Source: JAZIHH01 sp036678685 (lineage in GTDB: Bacteria; Bacillota; UBA4882; UBA10575). Taken from it: a stretch of 64,000 bases of DNA. Each line of letters opens with the position of its first letter. Positions within the stretch are counted from its first letter, which is position 1. Location: contig JAZIHH010000034.1 of assembly GCA_036678685.1 (NCBI GenBank), positions 186,001 to 250,000 of the forward strand. The letters run 5' to 3'. Shown here piece after piece: positions 8,582 to 17,469 of this stretch. The position numbers and the translations under genes are program-made. Under the pieces are notes generated by a model. The model worked only from the letters and a program-made list of their open reading frames with translations, was not told the DNA's origin and searched no databases.

Positions 8582-10087
8582 ATGGTACACCAGGCAGTTA
8601 AAATATATCTGGAAAAAACGGAACCGGATAAGATCGACCCCGGATTTCTCGCTTATCTTACCAGCCTGGCTGAAGTAGCTTCCGTCTCTCCGCAAATCGC
8701 CGCTTCCATCGTCAAAGAACTGATCGACCAGCGCCGGAATTTAAAGCTCATCGCCAGTGAAAACTATTCTTCCCTCCCCACCCAGCTGGCCATGGGTAAC
8801 TTGTTGACGGACAAGTATGCGGAGGGTTTCCCCGGTCACCGCTTTTACGCCGGTTGCGACAACGTGGATCTCATCGAATCCTATGCCTGTGAAACGGCCT
8901 GCCGCCTTTTTGGCTGCGACCATGCTTATGTGCAGCCCCACAGCGGGGCCGATGCCAATCTCATTGCTTTTTGGGCCATTCTTAACGCGCGGGTGCAAAC
9001 CCCGGCCCTGGAAAAGCTGGGCGTCGAAAATCCTCTCCGTCTCTCCACTGAAGAATGGAATAAAATTCGCCGGGATTTAGGCAACCAACGCCTGGTCGGC
9101 CTCGATATGTTCTCCGGCGGGCATCTGACCCACGGCTACCGGCTTAATATCTCCGGATGCCTCTTTGAATCCTACAGTTACAGTGTGAACCCGGAAACCG
9201 GACTCCTGGATTACGACGACATCGAGAAATTGGTTATGAAGGTAAAGCCCCTCATCCTTCTGGCCGGGTATAGTGCTTACCCCCGTGCCATCAATTACCG
9301 GCGCCTGCGAGCCATCGCCGACAAGGTTGACGCCGTCTTCATGGTTGATATGGCCCATTTCGCCGGTCTGGTGGCGGGCGGAGTCTTCCAGGGGGATTTC
9401 AATCCCGTTCCCCACGCCCATATTGTCACCACCACCACTCATAAGACCTTGCGCGGTCCCCGCGGCGGCATGATTCTCTGTACCAAGGAATTCGCCGATT
9501 ATGTGGATAAAGGCTGTCCCATGGTGATCGGCGGTCCCCTGCCTCACGTGATGGCGGCCAAGGCGGTTGCCTTATCCGAAGCCTGCAGCGACAGTTTTAA
9601 AGAATATGCCCACAGAATAGTAAAAAACGCCCAGGCCTTGGCCGAAGCGTGCATGCGGGAAGGAATGAAAGTTGCCACCAACGGTACGGACAATCATTTA
9701 TTACTGCTTGATGTTTATTCTTCCTTTAATCTCACCGGCCGCCAGGCGGAAAGCGTCTTAAGGGACTGCGGGATCACTCTCAACCGCAACACTTTACCTT
9801 TTGATCCGCACGGTCCGTGGTACACCAGCGGCCTCCGGCTGGGAACCCCGGCCGTCACGACCCTGGGCATGGGGGAAGCGGAAATGAAAGAGATCGCCGC
9901 CATCATAAAATATATTTTGGCCAACACCCGGCCCGCGACGGCCGCTTCCGGAAAACCGAGCAAAGCCAAGTATATTATCGAGCAAGAGGTGCGGGAGGCC
10001 GCTCGGCAAAGGGTGCAGGCCTTATTAAAGGACTTCCCGGTATATCCCGAACTTGATCTGGAGATTTTGGAAAAATTTCTTGTTTAA
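8582..10087 (+). CDS. glyA: Serine hydroxymethyltransferase, long form
   Basis: 501 residues, against about 415 for most bacterial GlyA. It interconverts serine and glycine with tetrahydrofolate and pyridoxal phosphate. Recognisable blocks are LIASENYSS, KYAEGFPGHRFYAGCDNVD, QPHSGADANL, MVDMAHFAGLVAGG and the PLP-Lys motif TTTTHKTLRGPRGG. The extra length is an N-terminal extension of about 35 residues and an insertion around residues 135-165, as in the long SHMTs of chlamydiae and spirochaetes. An AGGAGG site lies just before the ATG. A terminator hairpin follows directly. The gene stands alone but fits with the glycine cleavage genes in this window. Confidence 0.93.
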   Translation: MVHQAVKIYLEKTEPDKIDPGFLAYLTSLAEVASVSPQIAASIVKELIDQRRNLKLIASENYSSLPTQLAMGNLLTDKYAEGFPGHRFYAGCDNVDLIESYACETACRLFGCDHAYVQPHSGADANLIAFWAILNARVQTPALEKLGVENPLRLSTEEWNKIRRDLGNQRLVGLDMFSGGHLTHGYRLNISGCLFESYSYSVNPETGLLDYDDIEKLVMKVKPLILLAGYSAYPRAINYRRLRAIADKVDAVFMVDMAHFAGLVAGGVFQGDFNPVPHAHIVTTTTHKTLRGPRGGMILCTKEFADYVDKGCPMVIGGPLPHVMAAKAVALSEACSDSFKEYAHRIVKNAQALAEACMREGMKVATNGTDNHLLLLDVYSSFNLTGRQAESVLRDCGITLNRNTLPFDPHGPWYTSGLRLGTPAVTTLGMGEAEMKEIAAIIKYILANTRPATAASGKPSKAKYIIEQEVREAARQRVQALLKDFPVYPELDLEILEKFLV

Positions 10088-10098
10088 ACTTTGAACAA

Positions 10099-10128
10099 AA
10101 TAAACACCGTTGCTCAACGGTGTTTATT
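10099..10128. terminator. Bidirectional terminator hairpin between glyA and the IMP cyclohydrolase gene
   Basis: A perfect 14-base inverted repeat (AATAAACACCGTTG and its complement) with a two-base centre. It begins 12 bases after the glyA stop and covers the last codons of the convergent minus-strand gene. T-rich sequence lies on both sides, so it can serve both transcripts. Confidence 0.75.
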
Positions 10129-10836
10129 AATAATTTCCAGACTGGTCTTCCCGGTCTTGGTACAAACCGCCTTGACCAAGAGGGCCACTTTGTTCTCCCG
10201 GTTCAGGAGATTCCAGTAGTAGGCGGCCGTTTCCCGCGGATCGTTAAAAACCTTCACCACCAGCGGTTCTCCGGCAAAGGACGGAAGAGGGTTTCCGTCG
10301 CCAGCATAAGTGTGAAGGCAATGACCCCACCCTGGAACGGCCTTTTCGTAGTGGAAAAAATACCGGGCGGCCACGGGCTCCCTTCCCACGGCTTTGATCA
10401 GAGACAAACGGTAGGCACATTTGGGATCATCCAAATCAAGCAGGCCGGAGATCCTGGGCGTGTAGTGGGGAGCATCCGGTTCGAAACTCCTTGTCTGTAA
10501 GGCGTCGTCAAAATCCTTTCCTTGTTGTAAAAACGAATAAATAGTCTCCGTTTGGTCGCCGTTGCTGACAATATGCGCATTTTTCCAGTGTTTAACCGGA
10601 TAATAAACAAGGAGCGACGGATCCTTAACCTTGCCGGGATCCGGAATTGCGGTCCGGACGAAACCGTTCTCCGCCACCAGAACCCGGTTACGGCTGGCCG
10701 CGCTTCTTCCCATAAGCCAGTAAACCTGAAGATAACGCCCGCCATCCGGGGAGAGGCCGATAATAATCCCTCGTCCCGGATATTCATTGGCCTGCAACGA
10801 CAAGAGATTGCTTTCCGCCGTCTCAGCCCACGTCAT
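10114..10836 (-). CDS. IMP cyclohydrolase-like protein (PurO family)
   Basis: 240 residues. The conserved start NEYPGRGIIIGLSPDG, then VYWLMGRSAASRNRV and KDPSLLVYYP, match the archaeal-type PurO family, which closes the ring of FAICAR to give IMP in the last step of purine synthesis. Some bacterial members lack proof of that activity. AGAAGGGG precedes the ATG. It is monocistronic, convergent with glyA and separated from por genes by a terminator. Family assignment is firm, activity less so. Confidence 0.8.
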   Translation of the reverse strand: MTWAETAESNLLSLQANEYPGRGIIIGLSPDGGRYLQVYWLMGRSAASRNRVLVAENGFVRTAIPDPGKVKDPSLLVYYPVKHWKNAHIVSNGDQTETIYSFLQQGKDFDDALQTRSFEPDAPHYTPRISGLLDLDDPKCAYRLSLIKAVGREPVAARYFFHYEKAVPGWGHCLHTYAGDGNPLPSFAGEPLVVKVFNDPRETAAYYWNLLNRENKVALLVKAVCTKTGKTSLEIINKHR

Positions 10837-10913
10837 ACCCCTTCTCCTTTCTCCCGGACAAAATTTCTCCTCTGCCCATGTCCTAATGATAGCTTACCTG
10901 AACCTAAATTAAG

Positions 10914-10938
10914 AAGAGGCCTTGCGGTAAGGCCTCTT
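10914..10938 (-). terminator. Terminator of the por operon
   Basis: A perfect 10-base stem (AAGAGGCCTT and its complement) with a GCGGT loop, 20 bases past the porB stop, followed on the minus strand by CTTAATTT. Confidence 0.75.
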
Positions 10939-10958
10939 GTTGCTAATTTCCGCTTTGT

Positions 10959-11876
10959 TTACTGGCACTTTTGCAAGAGTTTTTCCCATTCCTCGTCGAC
11001 ATATTTCTGGATCTCGGCCAGAATCTCTTCATTCCCCGCTTTAAACAGGTGCCGGAAGCGACCCTGTTTCTTAAGCCAATCAATAACGGGTTTTTTCTCT
11101 TTGGGTTTATAGGTCAATTTATACACGCCGTTTTCAACTTCGTATAGCGGCCAGAAACAGGTGTTCACGGCCTCTCTGGCGAGTTCGATGGTGTCTTCCG
11201 GGTTGAAGCCCCAGCCCAGACGACAAGGAGTGAGCACATTAATGAAGGAAGGTCCGTCTACGGCCAGCGCTTTTTGGACCTTGGTGCAAAGGTCGTTCCA
11301 ATGGCTGACCGAAGTTTGCGCCACATAGGGAACGTTGTGGGCTACCATGATCGCTGTCAAGTCTTTGCGGTATTGTTTCTTCCCCGGACTCTTCTTCCCT
11401 ACCGGACTCGTCGTGGTATGCGCTCCCAGCGGGGTGGCGCTGGAACGCTGAATTCCTGTGTTCATATAGGCATTATTGTCGTAACAGATATAGAGCATTC
11501 TGTGTCCGCGTTCCATGGCGCCCGAAAGGGACTGCAGGCCAATGTCATAAGTCCCGCCGTCGCCTCCGAAAGCAATGAACCGGACCTCTTTATCATATTT
11601 TCCCTGTTTTTTCAGGCTGGTATAGGCCGCTTGGACGCCGCTGACGGTCGCCGCTGAGTTTTCAAAAGCGTTATGAATAAACGGCACTTTCCAGGCTGTA
11701 TAGGGAAAAAGGGTGGTGGTCACCTCCAGGCAACCGGTGGCGCAACCAACAACTACCGGGTTTTCAGCGGCCAACAGGACCTGCCGCACGACAATTGGTG
11801 CCGCACAACCGGCACAGGCCCGGTGTCCTCCGGTCAAAAGGTCTTCTTTGGCTGCCAATTGTTTCAAGCTTGCCAT
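10959..11876 (-). CDS. porB: Pyruvate:ferredoxin oxidoreductase, beta subunit
   Basis: 305 residues. The thiamine-diphosphate-binding subunit: GHRACAGCAAPIVVRQ at the N-terminus supplies cysteines for a [4Fe-4S] cluster, and FGGDGGTYDIG with the YDNNAYMNTG stretch forms the ThDP/Mg site. The enzyme oxidises pyruvate and CoA to acetyl-CoA and CO2 with reduction of ferredoxin. It lies last in a porGDAB operon, 15 bases after porA, with a strong GGAGGTG site. A terminator follows. The set could act on another 2-oxoacid, but the PorB motifs favour pyruvate. Confidence 0.9.
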   Translation of the reverse strand: MASLKQLAAKEDLLTGGHRACAGCAAPIVVRQVLLAAENPVVVGCATGCLEVTTTLFPYTAWKVPFIHNAFENSAATVSGVQAAYTSLKKQGKYDKEVRFIAFGGDGGTYDIGLQSLSGAMERGHRMLYICYDNNAYMNTGIQRSSATPLGAHTTTSPVGKKSPGKKQYRKDLTAIMVAHNVPYVAQTSVSHWNDLCTKVQKALAVDGPSFINVLTPCRLGWGFNPEDTIELAREAVNTCFWPLYEVENGVYKLTYKPKEKKPVIDWLKKQGRFRHLFKAGNEEILAEIQKYVDEEWEKLLQKCQ

Positions 11877-11891
11877 CCCTTACGCACCTCC

Positions 11892-13085
11892 TTATTCCCG
11901 AACGCCCAGATACTGAACGGTGTTCTGTATCTGACCGCCCTCGGATATTCTCTGCAGTTCCCGGTACACGTCGGCCAGCTGTTCCGGCACAATGTCACGG
12001 CCGCCCAGTCCGTAAATGTAGTTGACTACCGCGGGCCGTGCGGGCAAATCAAACAGAGCGGAGCGGACCTCGGCAAAGAGCGGTCCCCCGGCTGTCGAAA
12101 GCGAATCCGAACGGTCCAAAACCGCTATTGCTTTGAGATGGGCCAGAGCCTCTGCCAACTCCGGAGCAGGGAACGGGCGGAAAACTCTTAATTTCAGTAA
12201 GCCGCATTTAAGACCCTTCTCCCGGAGTTCGTCCACTACCACCTTGGCGGTTCCGGCCGTGGAACCGAGAACCACAATGGCGACTTCCGCATCCTCCAGC
12301 CGGTAACCTTCAAAAAAGCCGTAACTGCGGCCAAACTTCTCTCCGAATTCCCGGCCGACATCCAAAATAACTTTTTTGGCATTCATCATGGCTTGCGCCG
12401 TCTGCCGGCGGTGTTCAAAATAAAAGTCGGTAAAATCCAATCCTCCGACTGTAATCGGGTTGTCCACGTCCAAAAGGGAATAAGCCGCTTTATAAGGCCC
12501 AATAAACTCCTGAACATCCTGATCGGAAAGGATATTGATTGCTTCCATCCCGTGACTGATGATAAAACCGTCGGTAGTAACCATCACCGGGAGCCGGACA
12601 TCCATATGCTCGGCGATGCGCACGGCCTGGATCATATTGTCGTACGCTTCTTGGGAGTTTTCAGAAAAAATCTGAATCCAGCCGCTGTCCCGGACACTCA
12701 TCGTATCACTGTGATCGCAATGGATATTAATGGGCGAAGACAACGCCCGGTTGACTTCGGCAAGAACAATCGGGCACCGCAGCCCTGCCGCTATATAAAG
12801 AATCTCGGCCATCAGAATCAGACCTTGGGAAGAAGTCCCGGTCATGACCCGGGCGCCGGCAGCAGATGCGCCCACACATGCGCTCATGGCCGAGTGTTCA
12901 CTCTCCACGGTCACGAATTCTGTATCGACCAGTCCGTCGGCGACGTAATTCGAAAACAACTGGACTATTTCCGTAGCCGGAGTTATGGGGTAAGCCGCCA
13001 CAACATCCGGGTTGATTTGCCGCATGGCTTCGGCCATGGCTTCGTTTCCAGTACGAGCCACAAGCTTTTGCGTCTTGGTCGGCAT
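11892..13085 (-). CDS. porA: Pyruvate:ferredoxin oxidoreductase, alpha subunit
   Basis: 397 residues. GNEAMAEAMRQINPDVVAAYPITPATEI is split here into its known parts: a GNEAMAEA start and the AAYPITPATEIV pyrimidine-binding block. TVESEHSAMSACVGASAAGARVMTGTSSQG and the C-terminal VLDRSDSLSTAGGPL region are also typical of PorA. It binds pyruvate and contributes to the ThDP site. It lies between porD and porB. A long open frame on the opposite strand (12393-13370) is a codon-bias shadow. Confidence 0.9.
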   Translation of the reverse strand: MPTKTQKLVARTGNEAMAEAMRQINPDVVAAYPITPATEIVQLFSNYVADGLVDTEFVTVESEHSAMSACVGASAAGARVMTGTSSQGLILMAEILYIAAGLRCPIVLAEVNRALSSPINIHCDHSDTMSVRDSGWIQIFSENSQEAYDNMIQAVRIAEHMDVRLPVMVTTDGFIISHGMEAINILSDQDVQEFIGPYKAAYSLLDVDNPITVGGLDFTDFYFEHRRQTAQAMMNAKKVILDVGREFGEKFGRSYGFFEGYRLEDAEVAIVVLGSTAGTAKVVVDELREKGLKCGLLKLRVFRPFPAPELAEALAHLKAIAVLDRSDSLSTAGGPLFAEVRSALFDLPARPAVVNYIYGLGGRDIVPEQLADVYRELQRISEGGQIQNTVQYLGVRE

Positions 13086-13103
13086 AGTTTTTCCCCCTTT
13101 CTT

Positions 13104-13394
13104 TTAATCTTCGGGCTCATCCACCATTTTAAGGGCCTGGACCTTGTCGGGGCACTCCCGGGCACAGATCCCGCACCCTTTACAGTGGGCGTAGTCAATC
13201 CCCTGTACTTTCCCGTCCTGCACAATAATGGCAGAATCCGGACAATAGATCCAGCAAAAGAGACAATTAATACATTTCTCCGGATCGTGCACCGGACGTT
13301 TGCTCCGCCAGTCCCCGGTCTCGTACTTCCGGGCGTTACCGGCCTCGGTAATCAAACCGGCTTCCGTTAACTCTCTCCAGGAAGGTTCCGTCAT
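13104..13394 (-). CDS. porD: Pyruvate:ferredoxin oxidoreductase, delta subunit (2[4Fe-4S] ferredoxin)
   Basis: 96 residues with two ferredoxin motifs: CINCLFCWIYCPD and CKGCGICARECPD (CxxCxxCxxxCP, both complete). The protein carries electrons from the ThDP subunit towards ferredoxin. Its ATG overlaps the porG stop by four bases (ATGA), with CAGGAGGTG upstream. Confidence 0.92.
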   Translation of the reverse strand: MTEPSWRELTEAGLITEAGNARKYETGDWRSKRPVHDPEKCINCLFCWIYCPDSAIIVQDGKVQGIDYAHCKGCGICARECPDKVQALKMVDEPED

Positions 13395-13969
13395 TCCCCG
13401 CGCACCTCCTGATATGCCCGTTCAATTGCTTTAATATTTCCTTCAACAATTTCGGGCTTATTTCTAAATTTTTCGCTAAATTTTGCTCTGGTATCATTAA
13501 TTAAATCTTCATAAGACACCACCCCGGTGATTTTGACCAGAGCACCCAGCATTGGGGTATTAGGAATGGGCCGTCCAATGGCCTCCTGGGATATTTGGTC
13601 GGCGTCAACCGTATATACTTTCCGCCCGGTTAATCCCAGTTTTTTCCGAATCTCGGCAGGTTCTTTAGCCGTATTCACCAGAAGAATACCGTCTTCGGAA
13701 AGGCCCTCGGTAACGTCGACCTTTCCCAACAGGGTAGCGTCCAAAACCACCACCACATGAGGAGAAGTAACGCCGGAATGAATAGTGATGGGTTCATCGC
13801 TGATCCTGTTGTAGGCTCTCATTGGCGCGCCCATCCGTTCCGGACCGTAATCAGGAAAAGCCTGCATAAACTTGCCGGTATTAACCAGTGCCTCTCCCAA
13901 CAAAAGGGCGCCGGTTTTAGCTCCCTGACCACCGCGCCCGTGCCAACGGATTTCAAGAAGTTTCCCCAT
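13391..13969 (-). CDS. porG: Pyruvate:ferredoxin oxidoreductase, gamma subunit
   Basis: 192 residues. WHGRGGQGAKTGALLLGEAL at the N-terminus and PDYGPERMGAPMRAYNRIS are the PorG signatures for the CoA-binding domain. It is the first gene of porGDAB; AAAGGAGG lies just before the ATG. About 220 bases with no gene separate it from pdxS, so a promoter is expected there, though I could not pick out a convincing one. Confidence 0.92.
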   Translation of the reverse strand: MGKLLEIRWHGRGGQGAKTGALLLGEALVNTGKFMQAFPDYGPERMGAPMRAYNRISDEPITIHSGVTSPHVVVVLDATLLGKVDVTEGLSEDGILLVNTAKEPAEIRKKLGLTGRKVYTVDADQISQEAIGRPIPNTPMLGALVKITGVVSYEDLINDTRAKFSEKFRNKPEIVEGNIKAIERAYQEVRGE

Positions 13970-14172
13970 TTGTATATAACCTCCTTTCCAATTTCCCGGT
14001 TATAATTAATTTCCGGTTAACAACTGGTTTGTAATGAACGACCACTCTCTATCAGGATAAACTATTTTATCTGCGTACGAAAGGAATTTAACCAAAGTTT
14101 AACCGCTCTTCAAGAGAAATTAATACTGCATACTGAATACCGGAGATTCCACGGCAAAGACGGGAATTTTCC

Positions 14173-14187
14173 GGGGGAAAAACCCCC
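14173..14187 (-). terminator. Possible weak terminator after pdxS
   Basis: Five G and five C with a T5 loop, just beyond the pdxS stop on the minus strand. There is no T-run after the stem, so it is a weak candidate. Confidence 0.3.
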
Positions 14188-14192
14188 TGTTT

Positions 14193-15059
14193 TTACCGGC
14201 CCCTGGCGGACCAGCGTTCCTCGGTGGCCAGGCCGGCGGTGGAAATCCCGGGCATGGCGTTTCCCAGTCCACGGGATACTTCAGCCAGAAGCGCGGGGTT
14301 GTTGAATTCCTTAACCGCCTTTACTATAGCGCGGGCCCGGGCTTCGGGGTTCTCCGATTTAAAAATTCCCGACCCCACGAAAACACCGTCGCAACCCAAT
14401 TGCATCATTAAAGCGGCATCGGCCGGCGTGGCGATACCACCGGCGGCAAAATTCATCACCGGGAGCCGGCCCAATTCTTTAACTTTTTGCACCAGGGACT
14501 CCGGCACTCGGAAGCGCTCAGCCGCCGCCTTAATCTCCTCCCCGCCCTGGGTCAATTCGGCAATCTCCGCCATCATGGTGCGCATGTGCCGGACCGCTTC
14601 CACCACGTTTCCGGTCCCGGCTTCACCTTTCGTCCGGATCATGACGGCCCCTTCGTTGATTCTCCGCAGGGCTTCCCCCAGGTTACGGGCTCCGCAGACA
14701 AAGGGCGTTTTAAACCGGCGCTTATCTATATGATACAGTTCATCGGCAGGGGTCAAGACTTCACTTTCGTCAATATAATCCACACCCAGCGCTTCCAGAA
14801 TCTGTGCTTCCACAAAGTGCCCAATCCGCACTTTGGCCATTACGGGGATCTTCACGGCTTCTTTGATTTTTAAGATTATTTCCGGATCGGACATACGGGC
14901 CACTCCACCCTCGGCCCTGATATCCGCCGGAACTCTTTCCAAAGCCATAACCGCAACCGCTCCGGCCTCCTCGGCAATTTTCGCCTGTTCCGGGTTGGTG
15001 ACGTCCATAATCACCCCGCCTTTTAATACGGCGGCCAAATCGTCCACATGCTTGTTCAT
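14193..15059 (-). CDS. pdxS: Pyridoxal 5'-phosphate synthase lyase subunit
   Basis: 288 residues from ATG 15059, which AAGGGGGA precedes by 7 bases; the TTG one codon earlier is less likely. GGVIMDVTNPEQAKIAEEAG, the VMALERVPADIRAEGGVARM block, KVRIGHFVEAQILEALGVDYIDESEVLTPADE (shown here in its two recognised halves, KVRIGHFVEAQ and DYIDESEVLTPAD) and NFAAGGIATPADAALMMQLG define PdxS. With the glutaminase PdxT it makes PLP from ribose 5-phosphate, glyceraldehyde 3-phosphate and ammonia. pdxT is not adjacent, which is unusual in Bacillota, where pdxST normally sit together. Confidence 0.95.
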   Translation of the reverse strand: MNKHVDDLAAVLKGGVIMDVTNPEQAKIAEEAGAVAVMALERVPADIRAEGGVARMSDPEIILKIKEAVKIPVMAKVRIGHFVEAQILEALGVDYIDESEVLTPADELYHIDKRRFKTPFVCGARNLGEALRRINEGAVMIRTKGEAGTGNVVEAVRHMRTMMAEIAELTQGGEEIKAAAERFRVPESLVQKVKELGRLPVMNFAAGGIATPADAALMMQLGCDGVFVGSGIFKSENPEARARAIVKAVKEFNNPALLAEVSRGLGNAMPGISTAGLATEERWSARGR

Positions 15060-15143
15060 CAAATGATCCCCCTTGTCTCATTGAATCCTTCAGTTGTTTA
15101 TCAAGATACATTTTACAGTAACAGAAATAAAAAAACAAGATAA

Positions 15144-15162
15144 ATCCTGACGCCACCAGGAT
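15144..15162 (-). terminator. Terminator after the polysaccharide-lyase-like gene
   Basis: Stem ATCCTG/CAGGAT with a 7-base loop, read leftwards. A T-run (TTATCTTGTTTTTTT on the minus strand, 15129-15143) follows. The hairpin sits 28 bases past the stop at 15190, between that gene and pdxS. Confidence 0.7.
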
Positions 15163-15189
15163 CCGTCTCCTCTCTCCCTCCGGCGCCCC

Positions 15190-17469
15190 TCAGCCGTCCC
15201 CCGCAAACAAGGCGAATATATTCCGGTAACAAAGGGCGGCGTCTTTTGGTGTTAAAGCGCCGGCGGAAGCCAAAAAGGTTTTTACCTGTGCCAAGCCTAT
15301 TTGCCGGTAGCGCTCTTCCCCGGTCTCCCGGTAGAGTAAAGCCAGGGCCGACGAAAAGGTGAGACCCCCTTCATTTTGAAGGTAACCGCGGCCGGGGTCC
15401 CAATAATGGAAAATCCCTTTGTCAACCGCGGATTGGATGCCGGCCAAAACCTCCGGCTCTTTTTGCCAGCGGTAATACTCGACCAGGCCCTCAACGGCCA
15501 GACCGGCCTGGTAGATAAAGTCGCTGGGAAAGCCTGCTTCGTGACTTTTCTCCCATTCCAGGGCGGCCCGGACTATTTCCCCGGCCCGCCGCCAATACTT
15601 TTCCTCCCCGGTGGCTTCATAGCCGGTAAGAGCGGCCAGGATTCCCAACCCGAAAGTTCGGGGTTCCCACGGGTTCACCCCGTCATGCAGGCAAACCCAG
15701 TCGGCCACCCGCACCGCCAGTTCCCGCCCCCGGTAGTCCCCCAACAGGTAATAACTGAGCAGGAGGCTCCGGTTTTTTGTGTGGCTAAAGGAGACGGCGG
15801 CGCCCAGTTCACCCGTATAATAGCTTCTCACTTGCTCCAGGCCGGGCGTAACCCGGTCGTTTCCCATGGGATGCGATAAATCCACATCACCCAGATGGGT
15901 GACGGCCGGGGAGGCCAGGTCCAGGAAGACCGGGTCTCCGGTACGGACAAACTCCAACATCAGCAAGTAAGGAAGGTCATAATAATTGTTGTTCCAGTAT
16001 CTTCCCGGCGGCGCCCAGGGAAGGGAAAAATCAATTGTTAAATCCCCATAGTTGAAGAACCCCCAATGGCGGGGATTAATCGCCACCCCGTGGGCGGGCG
16101 GTCCGAATAAATTCAGGAGGCCGGTCTGGATTCTGGCCGTTAAAAGCAACAATTCTTCGCTTTCTTCCGGCGTCAAGGAAACTGGCTGGGAAAAAACCCC
16201 GGCCTCTTCATACCAGAAAGCGGGCAAGATGCCCACCGGCGGGCCGGCAAGAATCCCCTCCATGATCCGCCGGTAATCCCGGTCGTTTTTCGTGTGGAAG
16301 AATAAAAACAGGCGGTGGGTTTTGGCTGTTCCCCCTGGCCACTGAACCGGGGAACCGGGCGGAACCAGTTCGGCACGGATTTTACCGTCACCGGTAAGCG
16401 AGAGGCCTTTGGGGTATTGCGGCCAAAAATCTTTGATCCCGACCGCCGCTCCCCACGTTTTCCCGGTTAAATCCGCCCATCCCAGGGCGGCCGCTTTGCG
16501 GTCCTGCCGGCGAAGGGGTGAAGTAACTTTCCCTCCCCATTCTATCTCCGCCCGGCTTGAGGCCCTGACCCACGCCCTGTCTTCCGGAGCCAAGGCAACT
16601 TCCACCGGGGTATCTTCGCCGGAACCAAAAGCCGCCGCCAGTTGTGACGCGCCTTCCGCGGCCAAGGAAAACTCGAGCCACGCTTCGGCCACTTCCGTCC
16701 ATTCCCGGCGGCTGTCATTGACCAGGGTCAGGTCGATTTGGAGAAAAGATGCTCCGGCATAAGCCTCCACCCGGCAGATATAAGTAAACTCTTTATTCCC
16801 CTCCGGGCTGCAAAGGTCACCCTCGATTTTGATCACCGCTTTCAGCGGACCCTGTTCTTCCAGGGTGATTGCCGCCGGGGCGGCCCCTTTGGCCCGGAAG
16901 ACCTCATCGCCAATCCTTAACCCGACCTCGTCCGCCCCCGGCCTTAAAACGAGGTTGTTCTGGTTGTAATTCCCCCGGCCGGAGGCATCAAACCATACGC
17001 GATGAAATAAAGGCTCATCGGTCCTTATTTCCAAACAAACTTTCCCCGTATCCACCGTTATTCCCTCTTGGGTCTCGGTAACCGTCAACGGGTAGGACGG
17101 GGGTGCGGGCAGCCGGTCTCCGGCCACCAACCGGTAGCTGATCGAATCATTTCTATTAATGGAGGCTGGAAAAGTCAACAGCCACCAACGGGGAGTTTCT
17201 TCCCCGGGCCAGGTACCGGCAAGGACCGCCTGGGTGGGTACTTCCCGCCCCCAGGGATCAAGCAGGCGCGGAGGATTTTTCAGTTCCTTTGCGCCCCGGG
17301 GGACGGGTATGCCCACGGTTACCGGGTGATTCCGCCAATCCAAGCCGGCCCTTTCTTTAAGGATCAACGGAAGTTCCCAGTTTCCGGCGGCCTTCTCCAA
17401 CGGCAACAGCAACATGACATTAAATATAAAAAAAAGACCGCCGAGGAGCGAAAAAAAACGCTTTTTCAT
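15190..17469 (-). CDS. Secreted exo-rhamnogalacturonan-lyase-like protein (PcRGLX/PL26-like)
   Basis: 759 residues from ATG 17469, which overlaps the upstream stop by four bases and has GGAGGG 6 bases before it. A signal peptide (FFSLLGGLFFIFNVMLLLPLE) is followed by an N-terminal domain with PVTVGIPVPRGAKELKNPP and DPWGREVPTQA. This is the RIFT-barrel pattern of exo-rhamnogalacturonan-lyase-like proteins. A central beta region and a C-terminal alpha/alpha toroid-like half (GFFNYGD, NNNYYDLPYLLMLEF, TYEATGEEKYWRRA-type repeats) come next. Members of this fold family attack pectin side structures; the substrate here is unknown. Translational coupling to a cytosolic dipeptidase is odd. Confidence 0.6.
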   Translation of the reverse strand: MKKRFFSLLGGLFFIFNVMLLLPLEKAAGNWELPLILKERAGLDWRNHPVTVGIPVPRGAKELKNPPRLLDPWGREVPTQAVLAGTWPGEETPRWWLLTFPASINRNDSISYRLVAGDRLPAPPSYPLTVTETQEGITVDTGKVCLEIRTDEPLFHRVWFDASGRGNYNQNNLVLRPGADEVGLRIGDEVFRAKGAAPAAITLEEQGPLKAVIKIEGDLCSPEGNKEFTYICRVEAYAGASFLQIDLTLVNDSRREWTEVAEAWLEFSLAAEGASQLAAAFGSGEDTPVEVALAPEDRAWVRASSRAEIEWGGKVTSPLRRQDRKAAALGWADLTGKTWGAAVGIKDFWPQYPKGLSLTGDGKIRAELVPPGSPVQWPGGTAKTHRLFLFFHTKNDRDYRRIMEGILAGPPVGILPAFWYEEAGVFSQPVSLTPEESEELLLLTARIQTGLLNLFGPPAHGVAINPRHWGFFNYGDLTIDFSLPWAPPGRYWNNNYYDLPYLLMLEFVRTGDPVFLDLASPAVTHLGDVDLSHPMGNDRVTPGLEQVRSYYTGELGAAVSFSHTKNRSLLLSYYLLGDYRGRELAVRVADWVCLHDGVNPWEPRTFGLGILAALTGYEATGEEKYWRRAGEIVRAALEWEKSHEAGFPSDFIYQAGLAVEGLVEYYRWQKEPEVLAGIQSAVDKGIFHYWDPGRGYLQNEGGLTFSSALALLYRETGEERYRQIGLAQVKTFLASAGALTPKDAALCYRNIFALFAGDG

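Noticed and set aside
12393..13370. 325-codon open frame on the strand opposite porA
   Set aside because: It is antisense to a conserved gene and shows no domain pattern; GC-rich third positions create such frames.
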